A DNA stretch of 64,000 nucleotides from Marinobacter similis. GTDB lineage: Bacteria; Pseudomonadota; Gammaproteobacteria; Pseudomonadales; Oleiphilaceae. Below, in pieces: positions 29,986 to 39,167 of the stretch. The notes beneath the pieces were generated by a model, which saw only the letters and a list, made by a program, of their open reading frames with translations, did no database searches and was not told where the DNA came from. Within the stretch, counting starts at the first letter, position 1. Every line of letters starts with the position of its first letter. The DNA lies in the NCBI RefSeq assembly GCF_000830985.1, contig NZ_CP007151.1, positions 3,410,001-3,474,000 on the forward strand. Reading direction: 5' to 3'. The translations under genes and the position numbers were made by a program.

Positions 29986-32628
29986 ATGCGCACCAATCAA
30001 CCCCAGACCATTTACCTCAGCGACTATAAAGTGCCGCCTTACCTGGTTGATCACGTCGACTTGCGCTTTGAGTTGTTCGAAAACGGAGCGCGGGTTCACA
30101 GTGCCCTGGTTGTGCGTCGCAACCCTGAGGCTGGCGCCGGTGATATTCCCCTTGAGCTGGATGGTGACAGCCTGGTCCTGGAATCGGTCGGGCTGGACGG
30201 CGTCACCCTGAATGAAGCGGCTTATGAAAACCGCGGCGACAAGCTGATCATTGCCTCCGTGCCTGAGCGCTTTGAATTGACGGTGGTTACCTGGCTCGAG
30301 CCTCAGAACAATACCCGCCTGGAGGGGTTGTACAAGTCCTCCGGCATGTTCTGCACCCAGTGCGAGGCGGAGGGTTTTCGCTGCATCACCTATTTCCCCG
30401 ATCGTCCCGATGTCATGTCCCGTTTCCGCACCCGAGTTGAGGCCGACAAGCAGGCCTACCCGGTGCTGCTGTCCAACGGCAACGATGTCGATCGCGGTGA
30501 CCTCGACGATGGCCGCCACTTCGTCACCTGGGAAGATCCGTTCCCCAAGCCCTGTTACCTGTTTGCCCTGGTGGCCGGTGATCTGGTTGAGAAACGTGAC
30601 ACGTTCACCACCTGCTCGGGTCGGGACATCGATCTGAGGATGTATGTTGAACCACGTAACTCCGAAAAGTGCGAACACGCCATGGACTCGCTGAAGCGCT
30701 CCATGCGCTGGGACGAGGAGGTGTACGGCCGTGAGTATGATCTCGACATCTTCATGATCGTTGCGGTTGATGACTTCAACATGGGGGCCATGGAAAACAA
30801 GGGCCTGAACATCTTCAACTCGTCCTGCGTTCTGGCCAGCCAGGATACCGCCACGGACCTTGCCTTCCAGCGGATTGAGGCGATCGTGGCTCACGAATAC
30901 TTCCACAACTGGTCGGGCAACCGGGTTACCTGTCGCGACTGGTTCCAGCTCAGCCTGAAAGAAGGCTTCACGGTGTTCCGCGACTCCCAGTTCTCGTCCG
31001 ACATGGGGTCGCCAACGGTGAAGCGGATCGAAGACGTAGCCTTGCTGCGCACCGCGCAGTTTGCCGAGGACGGCGGCCCGATGGCGCACCCGATTCGTCC
31101 TGCGTCGTACATGGAGATTTCCAACTTCTACACCCTGACCATCTATGAGAAGGGTGCCGAAGTGGTGCGCATGATCCACACCCTGTTGGGCCCGGAACTG
31201 TTCCGGAAGGGCAGCGATCTCTATTTCGAACGCCACGACGGCCAAGCTGTGACCACCGACGACTTCGTCAAGGCGATGGAAGATGCCTCTGGCCGTGATC
31301 TTTCCCAATTCCGGTTGTGGTATGAGCAGGCGGGCACACCGGTGCTGAACGTGTCCGATGAGTTTGATGCGGAGCAGGGCGTCTATCGCCTCACCATCAA
31401 GCAGGCCATCCCTGATACGCCGGGCCAGACCGACAAGAAGCCTCAGCACATCCCCTTTGCGCTGGGGCTCCTCGGTGGCAAGCGTGAGTCTCTGCCGCTG
31501 CGCCTGCAGGCAGGTGAGCAAGATGCACCCACGGAGCGAGTGCTGGAACTGACCGGTGAGACCGAGGTGTTCGAATTTCATGGTCTCGATGAATGCCCGG
31601 TGCCGTCGCTTCTGCGGCAGTTCTCGGCACCGGTCCGTGTGCGCTACCCCTGGACTCGGGAGCAGCTGTTGTTCCTGATGAGCCACGATCCGGACGGCTT
31701 TAACCGTTGGGACGCTGGCGAGCGGCTGGCGGTGGATGTGATTCAATCGTTGGTGGGCACGCCGAAGGACGCACCAGTAGATTCCAGACTCGTGACCGCC
31801 TATCGGCACCTGGTGTCGGATTCATCTCTCGATCAGGCGCTGGTCGCCAAAATGTTGCAGCTGCCGTCGGAGGCCTACCTGATCGAGTTGGCGGAGAGTG
31901 CCGATGCACCTGCCATTCATGACGCCCGCGAGCGGGTGCTCAAGCATTTGGCCATAGCGCTGCGTGATGACCTGATTGCCTGCTACCGTCGCAATGTCGA
32001 GGCAGGAGCCTATCAGGTTACGCCTGACCAGATTGCCCGTCGCAGTCTGCGCAACACCGCGCTGGCGTGGCTGCTGCAGATTAACGACGAAGAAGGTCGG
32101 GAGCTTGCGCTGCGTCAGTTCCGGGAAGCGGACAACATGACCGATCGTATTGGCGCACTTCGTGCGTTGGTGAACTCGGATTATGAAGCTGACCGCGCCC
32201 AGGTTCTGGAGCAATTCTACGAGCGCTTCAAGGACGATCCTCAGGTGGTCGAGCAATGGTTCTCGGTGCAGGCCGCCAGTGACCGTGCTGGTCAGTTGCC
32301 ACAGATTCACCAGTTACTCGAGCACGAGGCATTCGATTGGAAGAACCCGAACAAGGTGCGTTCCGTGGTGGGGGCCTTTGCCGGTCAGAATCTGGCCGCT
32401 TTCCACAGTCCCGACGGTTCCGGCTACGATTTTCTCGCCGATCAGGTCTGTCGCCTGGATGACAGTAACCCCCAGATTGCGGCCCGGCTGGTCACTCCGT
32501 TGACCCGCTGGAGGCGCTTTGCGCCGGCCTATAGCCAGCGCATGAAGGCAGCGCTGGAGCGGATCCGTGATAAAGCAGGTCTGTCACGGGACGTTTATGA
32601 AGTGGTCCATAAGAGTCTGGCCGGTTAA
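29986..32628 (+). CDS. pepN: Aminopeptidase N
   Basis: M1-family zinc aminopeptidase of 880 aa, full length. GAMEN (about 267-271) binds the peptide N-terminus. HEYFH at 303-307 with the downstream Glu in LKEGFTVFRDSQFS forms the zinc site. It degrades cytosolic peptides. ATG at 29986 follows ACCTGGAGAT. It is 83 bp after DUF2797 and probably shares its transcript. Confidence 0.96.
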   Translation: MRTNQPQTIYLSDYKVPPYLVDHVDLRFELFENGARVHSALVVRRNPEAGAGDIPLELDGDSLVLESVGLDGVTLNEAAYENRGDKLIIASVPERFELTVVTWLEPQNNTRLEGLYKSSGMFCTQCEAEGFRCITYFPDRPDVMSRFRTRVEADKQAYPVLLSNGNDVDRGDLDDGRHFVTWEDPFPKPCYLFALVAGDLVEKRDTFTTCSGRDIDLRMYVEPRNSEKCEHAMDSLKRSMRWDEEVYGREYDLDIFMIVAVDDFNMGAMENKGLNIFNSSCVLASQDTATDLAFQRIEAIVAHEYFHNWSGNRVTCRDWFQLSLKEGFTVFRDSQFSSDMGSPTVKRIEDVALLRTAQFAEDGGPMAHPIRPASYMEISNFYTLTIYEKGAEVVRMIHTLLGPELFRKGSDLYFERHDGQAVTTDDFVKAMEDASGRDLSQFRLWYEQAGTPVLNVSDEFDAEQGVYRLTIKQAIPDTPGQTDKKPQHIPFALGLLGGKRESLPLRLQAGEQDAPTERVLELTGETEVFEFHGLDECPVPSLLRQFSAPVRVRYPWTREQLLFLMSHDPDGFNRWDAGERLAVDVIQSLVGTPKDAPVDSRLVTAYRHLVSDSSLDQALVAKMLQLPSEAYLIELAESADAPAIHDARERVLKHLAIALRDDLIACYRRNVEAGAYQVTPDQIARRSLRNTALAWLLQINDEEGRELALRQFREADNMTDRIGALRALVNSDYEADRAQVLEQFYERFKDDPQVVEQWFSVQAASDRAGQLPQIHQLLEHEAFDWKNPNKVRSVVGAFAGQNLAAFHSPDGSGYDFLADQVCRLDDSNPQIAARLVTPLTRWRRFAPAYSQRMKAALERIRDKAGLSRDVYEVVHKSLAG

Positions 32629-32644
32629 TCGTTGAAGGGGTGTT

Positions 32645-32677
32645 CCGGCTGTGTCGGTCAAGTGAAGACACAGCCGG
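32645..32677 (+). terminator. Hairpin after pepN
   Basis: CCGGCTGTGTC / GACACAGCCGG forms a perfect 11-bp stem with an 11-nt loop, 17 bp after the pepN stop. The following bases (ATACAAAATCGCACTTTT) are T-poor, so efficiency is uncertain. Confidence 0.6.
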
Positions 32678-32804
32678 ATACAAAATCGCACTTTTGATCG
32701 ATAGACAATCTTGGACGTTCGTCTAGTCTGTGGCAAAGTCTGTGTCATGAGCAGACAACAATAAAAAGCCCTTCAGAGGCTTCCAGACGGACTAAGGTTA
32801 TTCA

Positions 32805-34193
32805 ATGAAATACAATAAGAACGCTATTCTCGGCGGCCTTATGGCCCTTTCTGTCGCCGCGGCACCAGCTTATGGTGCGGTGTCATCCAGCCAGGCTGCA
32901 CGCCTCGGCAACGACCTGACCCCCTTCGGTTCACCGATGGCCGGTAACGAGGCGGGCACTATCCCGACCTGGGATGGCGGTATTACAGAGCCACCGGCAA
33001 GTTATGAGGGCAGTGGTCACCATCATCCGAACCCGTTTCCGGACGATGAGGTGCTGTTTACCATCAATGCCGACAATGCAGACCAGTATTCCGAGCATTT
33101 GACCGATGGCCTCAAGGCCATGTTCGAGGCTTATCCGACCACGTTCGAGATTCCCGTCTACAAAACACGCCGAAGCCACTCGCTACCGGAATTCGTCGAG
33201 AAGGATACCCGTGAAAACGCCACCAGCGCGAAGATCGTTGGTGAGGGTGCCGGACTTGATGGCGCCTTTGGCGGCTACCCGTTCCCGATTCTGAGTGGCA
33301 ATGACGAGCAGAAAGCCTGGCAGGTAATCTGGAACCATCTGACCCGCTGGCGTGGTATCTCTCTGACCCGTCGTTCCAGTGAAGTGGCTGTCCAGCAGAA
33401 CGGCGATTACACGCTGGTGACGTCGCAGCAGGAAGCGTTCTTCAATTACTACAATCCCGAGGGCGGTGAAGACACTCTCGATAATGTGATTTTCTACTAC
33501 CTATCGTTTACCCAGTCGCCACCCCGTCTGGCCGGTGGTGCGATTCTGGTTCATGAAACCCTGAATCAGATTATCAATCCGCGAAACGGCTGGGGCTACA
33601 ACGCCGGCCAGCGCCGCGTACGCAGGGCACCTAATTTGGGTTATGATTCCCCTATCGCGGCAGCCGACAACCTTCGTACGGCGGATGACACCGATATCTT
33701 TAACGGTGCCTTGGATAGATACAACTGGACGTATGAAGGCAAGCGGGAAGTGTACATCCCCTACAACAACTATGAGATTGCCCAAAAAGGACTGTCTTAC
33801 TCCGAGATTCTGGGCAAGACCCATCTTAATCCGGACCTGATGCGTTGGGAATTGCACCGTGTTCACGTAGTTACGGCTACACTGAAGGACGGCGAGCGAC
33901 ACATCTACGCCAAACGGCGCTTCTACGTGGATGAGGACAGCTGGAATACTGCGCTTCTTGATCAGTACGATGGCCGTGGCGAACTGTGGCGTGTGAGCAT
34001 GGGCGTTCTGAAGAATTATTACGAGCTGCCAGGTACCTGGACAGCGCTGGAGGCCTTCCACGATCTGCAGGCTCGTCGCTATCACGTTCAGGGTCTGGAC
34101 ACGGAAGAGCAGAATACGACGGTCTTCACCGATGATGTTCCTAACAAGCGATACTTCTCGCCGGCTGCGTTGCGTCGTCGGAGTGTTCGCTAA
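32805..34193 (+). CDS. DUF1329 family exported protein
   Basis: Protein of 462 aa with a signal peptide (MKYNKNAILGGLMALSVAAA, cleavage near AYG-A). The mature part has the DUF1329 features RLGNDLTPFGSPMAGNEAGT and TIPTWDGGIT. The family resembles LolB-type lipid-binding folds and occurs beside DUF1302, YCF48-like and RND genes in hydrocarbon- and steroid-degrading bacteria. Here DUF1302 is absent from the cluster. It may handle hydrophobic compounds or lipids in the periplasm or outer membrane; the exact cargo is unknown. Confidence 0.85.
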   Translation: MKYNKNAILGGLMALSVAAAPAYGAVSSSQAARLGNDLTPFGSPMAGNEAGTIPTWDGGITEPPASYEGSGHHHPNPFPDDEVLFTINADNADQYSEHLTDGLKAMFEAYPTTFEIPVYKTRRSHSLPEFVEKDTRENATSAKIVGEGAGLDGAFGGYPFPILSGNDEQKAWQVIWNHLTRWRGISLTRRSSEVAVQQNGDYTLVTSQQEAFFNYYNPEGGEDTLDNVIFYYLSFTQSPPRLAGGAILVHETLNQIINPRNGWGYNAGQRRVRRAPNLGYDSPIAAADNLRTADDTDIFNGALDRYNWTYEGKREVYIPYNNYEIAQKGLSYSEILGKTHLNPDLMRWELHRVHVVTATLKDGERHIYAKRRFYVDEDSWNTALLDQYDGRGELWRVSMGVLKNYYELPGTWTALEAFHDLQARRYHVQGLDTEEQNTTVFTDDVPNKRYFSPAALRRRSVR

Positions 34194-34242
34194 ATTTCAG
34201 CGAAAATGGAACCCTCTGTACCAACTCAACGTTGGCACATAC

Positions 34243-34272
34243 CATACCGGCAACTTTCGGGTTGTCGGTATG
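34243..34272 (+). terminator. Intercistronic hairpin between DUF1329 and YCF48-like genes
   Basis: CATACCGGCAAC / GTTGTCGGTATG stem (one G-T type mismatch) with a 6-nt loop and only a short T stretch after it. It may tune the level of the downstream genes relative to the DUF1329 protein. Confidence 0.45.
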
Positions 34273-34337
34273 TTTATGCTGAAGGGCTCGAAAACTGATT
34301 CAAGTTACACAGTTACCAACAACTATAGGCAATCCGA

Positions 34338-35483
34338 ATGGCTACAAGCTTTATGTGTAAAACCCTTGGTGCAGCATGCCTCGGGCTTTCCATGGCCTGT
34401 GCGACCCCTGTTGCATTTGCAATTGCGGACGTCATTGAGACACCGGCGCGTCCAACAGAGCTGGCTCCCGATAATCTTCTGAACGATGTTGAGCGTGCTG
34501 GCGATCGCCTTGTGGCGATTGGTGAGCGCGGTCATATCATCTTTTCAGATGATGAGGGGGTAACCTGGACCCAGGCAGAGGTCCCGGTTTCTGTCACGCT
34601 GACCGGCGTTGATTTCGGCAGCGAGACTCATGGCTGGGCTGTTGGCCACAGCGGTGTGGTGCTCCATTCGGACGATGCCGGCGAAACCTGGGAGCTTCAA
34701 CTGACCGGTATCCGCGCCGCGGAACTGGCCATTGAAAGCCAGGAAGAAGCCATTGCAGAGATGGAAGAGCGTATTGCAGCCGCCCCGGAAGAAGAAAAGT
34801 CGGACCTGGAATGGGCGCTGGATGATCTGCTCTTTGCCCTTGAGAACATGCAGGCGGATCTCGATATCGGTCCGGTCAACCCGTTCCTGGATGTCTGGTT
34901 CGGCGATGAGGACACCGGTTTTGTCGTCGGCGCCTATGGTCTGTTCTTCCACACCCAGGACGGTGGCGAGACTTGGCAGGATTGGTCGCCGCGACTGGAA
35001 AACGCCCAGAACTTCCACTTGAATGCGATCACCCAGATTGGCGGCGGCGCCATGGTGATTGCCGGTGAGGCGGGGCAAATTCACGTTTCGCAAGATAATG
35101 GCCAGACCTGGGAGCGTCGTGAAAGTCCCTATCCTGGTTCGCTGTTTGGTGTGACTGGAACCAGTCAGGCGGAAGAAGTGTTGGTCTTTGGTCTACGAGG
35201 TACGCTGATGCAGTCCTCTGACCTCGGCCAGACCTGGACTACGGTCAATACTGGCTCCACCGCAACGCTCAATGACGGTGTGTACCTGAATTCCCGGATC
35301 ATCCTGGTCGGTAACGGCGGCGCCGTACTTACCAGTGGTAATGGTGGTGATACCTTCCAGGAGTACCTGCGTGACGACCGATTGGGTCTCATGAGCGTGG
35401 TGCCGATTTCTGGCACTGAATTGCTGCTGGTCGGTGAGGGTGGTGTCACCACAACCAATGCCAAAGGCAAAAACCTTCAATAA
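34338..35483 (+). CDS. YCF48/BNR-repeat exported protein
   Basis: Protein of 381 aa with a signal peptide (TLGAACLGLSMACATPVAFA) and a beta-propeller of repeated YCF48/BNR blades: DEGVTWTQ, DAGETWEL, DGGETWQD, DNGQTWER, DLGQTWTT. An unusual charged helical insert (about 130-180, IESQEEAIAEMEERIAAAPE) sits between blades. It is related to photosystem II assembly factor HCF136/YCF48 but here accompanies an RND transporter, probably as a periplasmic accessory part. 47 bp separate it from the RND gene. Confidence 0.83.
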   Translation: MATSFMCKTLGAACLGLSMACATPVAFAIADVIETPARPTELAPDNLLNDVERAGDRLVAIGERGHIIFSDDEGVTWTQAEVPVSVTLTGVDFGSETHGWAVGHSGVVLHSDDAGETWELQLTGIRAAELAIESQEEAIAEMEERIAAAPEEEKSDLEWALDDLLFALENMQADLDIGPVNPFLDVWFGDEDTGFVVGAYGLFFHTQDGGETWQDWSPRLENAQNFHLNAITQIGGGAMVIAGEAGQIHVSQDNGQTWERRESPYPGSLFGVTGTSQAEEVLVFGLRGTLMQSSDLGQTWTTVNTGSTATLNDGVYLNSRIILVGNGGAVLTSGNGGDTFQEYLRDDRLGLMSVVPISGTELLLVGEGGVTTTNAKGKNLQ

Positions 35484-35529
35484 TGCCCTGATGTGGCAAC
35501 AACCGAACAGACAATTAAGGGGCTTTTGA

Positions 35530-37914
35530 ATGTCTAACCTTAAGCATGGCAAGGACGAGCATTACCTGACGACGCCAAAAGCGGAGCCGTTCCTGGAACG
35601 CCTGATCTTTAATAATCGCGCCGTTATCCTTTTTGGCTTCGTGCTGCTAACGCTCTTCCTGGGCTACAACGCTGCGAAGATCCAGCCGGACGCCAGTTTC
35701 GAGCGGATGATTCCGCTTGAGCATCCGTACATCATCAACATGCTCGATCACCGGGACGATCTCCAGAATCTCGGTAACTTCGTCCGTATTGCGGTGGAAG
35801 TGGAAGAAGGCGATATTTTCACCGCCGAGTACATGGAAACCCTTAAGCAGATCACCGACGAGGTGTTCTATCTGGACGGTGTTGACCGTTCCGGTCTGAA
35901 ATCCATGTGGACCTCGAACGTCCGCTGGGTTGAGGTGACAGAGCAGGGCTTCCAGGGCGGCACGGTCATCCCGGATGACTACGACGGATCCGACACCAGC
36001 CTGGAAACTCTGCGTCAGAACGCGCTGCGCTCCAATGAAGTAGGGCGCCTGATCGCCGACAATTTCAAGTCGACGATTGTTTACGCGCCACTGTATGAAA
36101 CCAATCCTGAAACTGGCCAGCCGCTGGACTACGGCGAGTTCTCTCGTCAGCTCGAGGAGAAAATCCGCTCGAAGTACGAAGAGCAGAACCCCAACGTTGA
36201 AATCCACATTGTTGGTTTTGCCAAGAAAGTCGGTGACCTGATTGAAGGTATCGGTTCAATCGCCTGGTTTGCCGGTATCACCATCGTACTGACTACGCTG
36301 CTACTGTTCTGGTACTCCCGCTGCATTGCCGGCACCCTGGTTCCGGTATTTACCTCCATCGTTGCCGTGTTCCTGCAGTTAGGCGCCCTGCGCCTGCTGG
36401 GTTACGGTCTCGATCCGTACTCCGTTCTGGTTCCATTCCTGGTGTTTGCGATCGGTATCAGTCACGGGGTTCAGATCGTCAACGCCATGGCGGTTGAAGC
36501 GGCCAAGGGTTTTGATGCGATAACGGCGGCACGTTTGGCGTTTCGTGCGCTCTATATTCCGGGCATGCTGGCCCTGATTTCAGATGCTTTTGGCTTCCTG
36601 ACGCTGTTCTTTATCGAGATCGACGTAATCCGGGATCTGGCGGTTGCGGCCGGTATTGGTGTTGCCTTTGTAATTATCACCAACCTGGTGCTGCACGTCC
36701 TGATCATGTCTTATATCGGCATTTCTAAAGGCGGCGTGAAGCATGTCCAGAACCATGGAGAAAAACAGGACCGCAAATGGCATGCGCTGTCGTACTTCTC
36801 CCATCCCGGTGTTGCACCGATTTCCCTGCTGATCGCAGTAATTGGACTTGGGCTAGGCCTGTACTATAAGCAGGACCTGAAAGTGGGCGATCTGGATCGC
36901 GGTGCTCCTGAGCTGCGTGCAGATTCCCGTTACAACAAGGACAATGCCTTTATCATCGACAACTACTCCACCAGTGCCGACGTGCTTGTAGTGATGGTGA
37001 AGACACCGGTTGAGCAATGTACCCAGCACGACGTTCTGCGTGCCATGGACAGCCTGCAGTGGGAGTTGCAGAACACCCCGGGCGTCCAGTCGTCGGCCTC
37101 TCTGGCAGACGTCTCCAAGATCGTAACCAAGGCGCTGAACGAGGGTAACTGGAACTGGTACGAGATCTCCCGTAACCAGACCATCATCAACGCGTCTATC
37201 CGTAACGCTCCGTCAGGCCTCATCAACACGGACTGTAGCCTGACTCCGGTGCTGGTGTTCCTGGAGGATCACAAAGCAGAGACCCTGCAAACCGTGGTTG
37301 AGCGGGTTGAGGAATTTGCCTCAAGCGCCAGCAACGAGCAGCACACGTTCCTGCTGGCAGCCGGTAACGCCGGCGTGGAAGCGGCCACCAACGAGGTCAT
37401 TTCCAACGCCAAGGACAAGATGCTGATCATGGTTTATGGCGTGGTGAGTCTGCTGTGTCTGCTGACCTTCCGCTCGATCCGGGCCGTACTGTGTATCGTG
37501 GTGCCGCTGGGGCTGACTTCCATCCTCTGTGAAGCGATCATGGCGGTCTCTGGTATCGGTATCAAAGTTGCCACGCTGCCGGTTATCGCGCTTGGTGTTG
37601 GTATCGGTGTCGACTACGGTATCTACATATACAGTAAGCTCGAGAAGTTCCTGTTGGAGGGCAAGCCGCTTCAGGAAGCTTACTTCGAGACGTTGAAGTC
37701 CACAGGTAAAGCGGTTATGTTCACCGGCGTGACCCTGGGTCTTGGCGTAGTGACCTGGATCTTCTCTCCGATCAAGTTCCAGGCAGACATGGGCTTTCTG
37801 CTGTTCTTCATGTTCCTGTGGAACATGGTGGGCGCAATCTGGCTGCTGCCGGCCCTGGCGCGCTTCCTGCTGCGCCCGGATCGCATGTTGGCCAAGGCTC
37901 AAGCCAAGAAATAA
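35530..37914 (+). CDS. RND superfamily transporter (MMPL type)
   Basis: Inner-membrane protein of 794 aa with about 12 membrane segments in two repeats (segments begin near 30, 240-345 and 630-760), each preceded by a large periplasmic loop. PVIALGVGIGVDYGIYIYSK carries the Asp of the proton relay in the second half. MMPL-type RND proteins move lipids or hydrophobic compounds rather than drugs. It ends the DUF1329-YCF48 operon, followed by a strong terminator. No membrane-fusion protein or TolC is nearby. Confidence 0.88.
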   Translation: MSNLKHGKDEHYLTTPKAEPFLERLIFNNRAVILFGFVLLTLFLGYNAAKIQPDASFERMIPLEHPYIINMLDHRDDLQNLGNFVRIAVEVEEGDIFTAEYMETLKQITDEVFYLDGVDRSGLKSMWTSNVRWVEVTEQGFQGGTVIPDDYDGSDTSLETLRQNALRSNEVGRLIADNFKSTIVYAPLYETNPETGQPLDYGEFSRQLEEKIRSKYEEQNPNVEIHIVGFAKKVGDLIEGIGSIAWFAGITIVLTTLLLFWYSRCIAGTLVPVFTSIVAVFLQLGALRLLGYGLDPYSVLVPFLVFAIGISHGVQIVNAMAVEAAKGFDAITAARLAFRALYIPGMLALISDAFGFLTLFFIEIDVIRDLAVAAGIGVAFVIITNLVLHVLIMSYIGISKGGVKHVQNHGEKQDRKWHALSYFSHPGVAPISLLIAVIGLGLGLYYKQDLKVGDLDRGAPELRADSRYNKDNAFIIDNYSTSADVLVVMVKTPVEQCTQHDVLRAMDSLQWELQNTPGVQSSASLADVSKIVTKALNEGNWNWYEISRNQTIINASIRNAPSGLINTDCSLTPVLVFLEDHKAETLQTVVERVEEFASSASNEQHTFLLAAGNAGVEAATNEVISNAKDKMLIMVYGVVSLLCLLTFRSIRAVLCIVVPLGLTSILCEAIMAVSGIGIKVATLPVIALGVGIGVDYGIYIYSKLEKFLLEGKPLQEAYFETLKSTGKAVMFTGVTLGLGVVTWIFSPIKFQADMGFLLFFMFLWNMVGAIWLLPALARFLLRPDRMLAKAQAKK

Positions 37915-37931
37915 TCGCTTTTCTGATTTGC

Positions 37932-37958
37932 AAAAAAGCCCGCTCTGCGGGCTTTTTT
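37932..37958 (+). terminator. Rho-independent terminator after RND transporter
   Basis: AAAAAAGCCCGC-TCT-GCGGGCTTTTTT forms a perfect stem with a T run, 17 bp after the stop codon. Confidence 0.95.
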
Positions 37959-38099
37959 GTTTAATGGTCAAACGGTTAGCGGTGAGGGTCCTACTTTATT
38001 TATAATGTGATCTGGTCTATGTTCTAAAACGAACCATAAGCTCCTTCGAGCGCATCGTTGGGCTTTGAATACAACTAATCAGAAAAAGGAAGAACTCCC

Positions 38100-39083
38100 A
38101 TGACATTGAAACTAAAGGTATCCGCGCTCGCTGTCGCTGCTGCGGTTAGTGCTGGTTTTGCCTCAACGTCCGTTTCTGCCCAAGAGCAGCGCTTTGTAAC
38201 GATTGGCACTGGCGGTGTGACCGGTGTTTATTATCCTGCCGGTGGCGCGATCTGTCGTTTGGTCAATATGGATCGTAAAGAACACGGTATTCGCTGCTCT
38301 GTTGAGAGCACTGGCGGTTCCGTCTACAACCTGAACGCGATTCGCCAGGGTGAGCTGGATCTCGCTGTAGCCCAGTCTGACTGGCAGTACCATGCTTACA
38401 ACGGCACCAGCCAGTTCAAAGACGATGGCGCCAACAAAGACCTGCGTGCGGTCTTCTCCCTGCACCCTGAGCCGTTCACTGTCGTTGCCAGCAAGGGCTC
38501 TGGCATCGAGAACTTTGAGGATCTCGAGGGTAAGCGTGTATCCGTAGGTAACCCGGGCTCAGGCCAGCGTGCCACAGCCGAGGTGCTGATGGACGAAATG
38601 GGCTGGACCATGGACAAGTTCTCCCTGGCCGCTGAGCTGAAAGCGGCAGAGCAGTCCCAGGCCCTGTGCGATGGCAACATCGACGCCTTCTTCTACACCG
38701 TAGGCCACCCCTCTGGTTCCATCAAAGAAGCAACCACGTCCTGCGACAGCGTGCTGGTTAACGTCGACAACGAGTCTAGCCAGAAGCTGATTGCAGACAA
38801 CCCGTACTACCGTGAAGCGGTTATCCCTGGGGGTATGTACCGTGGCAGTGATGAAGACGTCACTACCTTCGGTGTGGCAGCAACATTCGTGTCTTCAACC
38901 GACGTTGCAGACGAAGTGGTTTATGAAGTCGTAAAAGCCGTATTTGAGAACTTCGACAGCTTCAAACGTCTGCACCCGGCGTTCGCTAACCTGAAGAAGG
39001 AAGAAATGGTATCTGACGCGCTGAGTGCACCTCTGCACCCAGGCGCGGCGAAGTATTACAAGGAAGCGGGCCTGATCGACTGA
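38100..39083 (+). CDS. TAXI family TRAP transporter solute-binding protein
   Basis: Periplasmic protein of 327 aa with a signal peptide ([20 protein letters not shown], cut near VSA-QE). The mature start [20 protein letters not shown] and the [15 protein letters not shown] segment are TAXI hallmarks. It delivers a substrate, often glutamate, alpha-keto acids or other organic acids, to the fused permease that follows. The substrate cannot be predicted. The spacer to the permease gene holds a very stable hairpin. Confidence 0.93.
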   Translation: MTLKLKVSALAVAAAVSAGFASTSVSAQEQRFVTIGTGGVTGVYYPAGGAICRLVNMDRKEHGIRCSVESTGGSVYNLNAIRQGELDLAVAQSDWQYHAYNGTSQFKDDGANKDLRAVFSLHPEPFTVVASKGSGIENFEDLEGKRVSVGNPGSGQRATAEVLMDEMGWTMDKFSLAAELKAAEQSQALCDGNIDAFFYTVGHPSGSIKEATTSCDSVLVNVDNESSQKLIADNPYYREAVIPGGMYRGSDEDVTTFGVAATFVSSTDVADEVVYEVVKAVFENFDSFKRLHPAFANLKKEEMVSDALSAPLHPGAAKYYKEAGLID

Positions 39084-39103
39084 TCTGACCGAAACCTTGC
39101 CCG

Positions 39104-39128
39104 GCCGCGGGCACAGTGTGCCCGCGGC
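39104..39128 (+). promoter_or_regulatory. Intercistronic stem-loop between TRAP binding protein and permease
   Basis: GCCGCGGGCACA-G-TGTGCCCGCGGC is a perfect 12-bp inverted repeat with no T tract after it. Such hairpins commonly stabilise the upstream message so that binding protein exceeds permease. Confidence 0.7.
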
Positions 39129-39167
39129 TACTAATGACCCTCCGTTTTCCTCTGACAGGATTCAGCT

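Noticed and set aside
29764..31809. Long open frame of 681 codons on the minus strand
   Set aside because: It lies antisense to pepN, whose motifs are clear; composition is that of a shadow frame.
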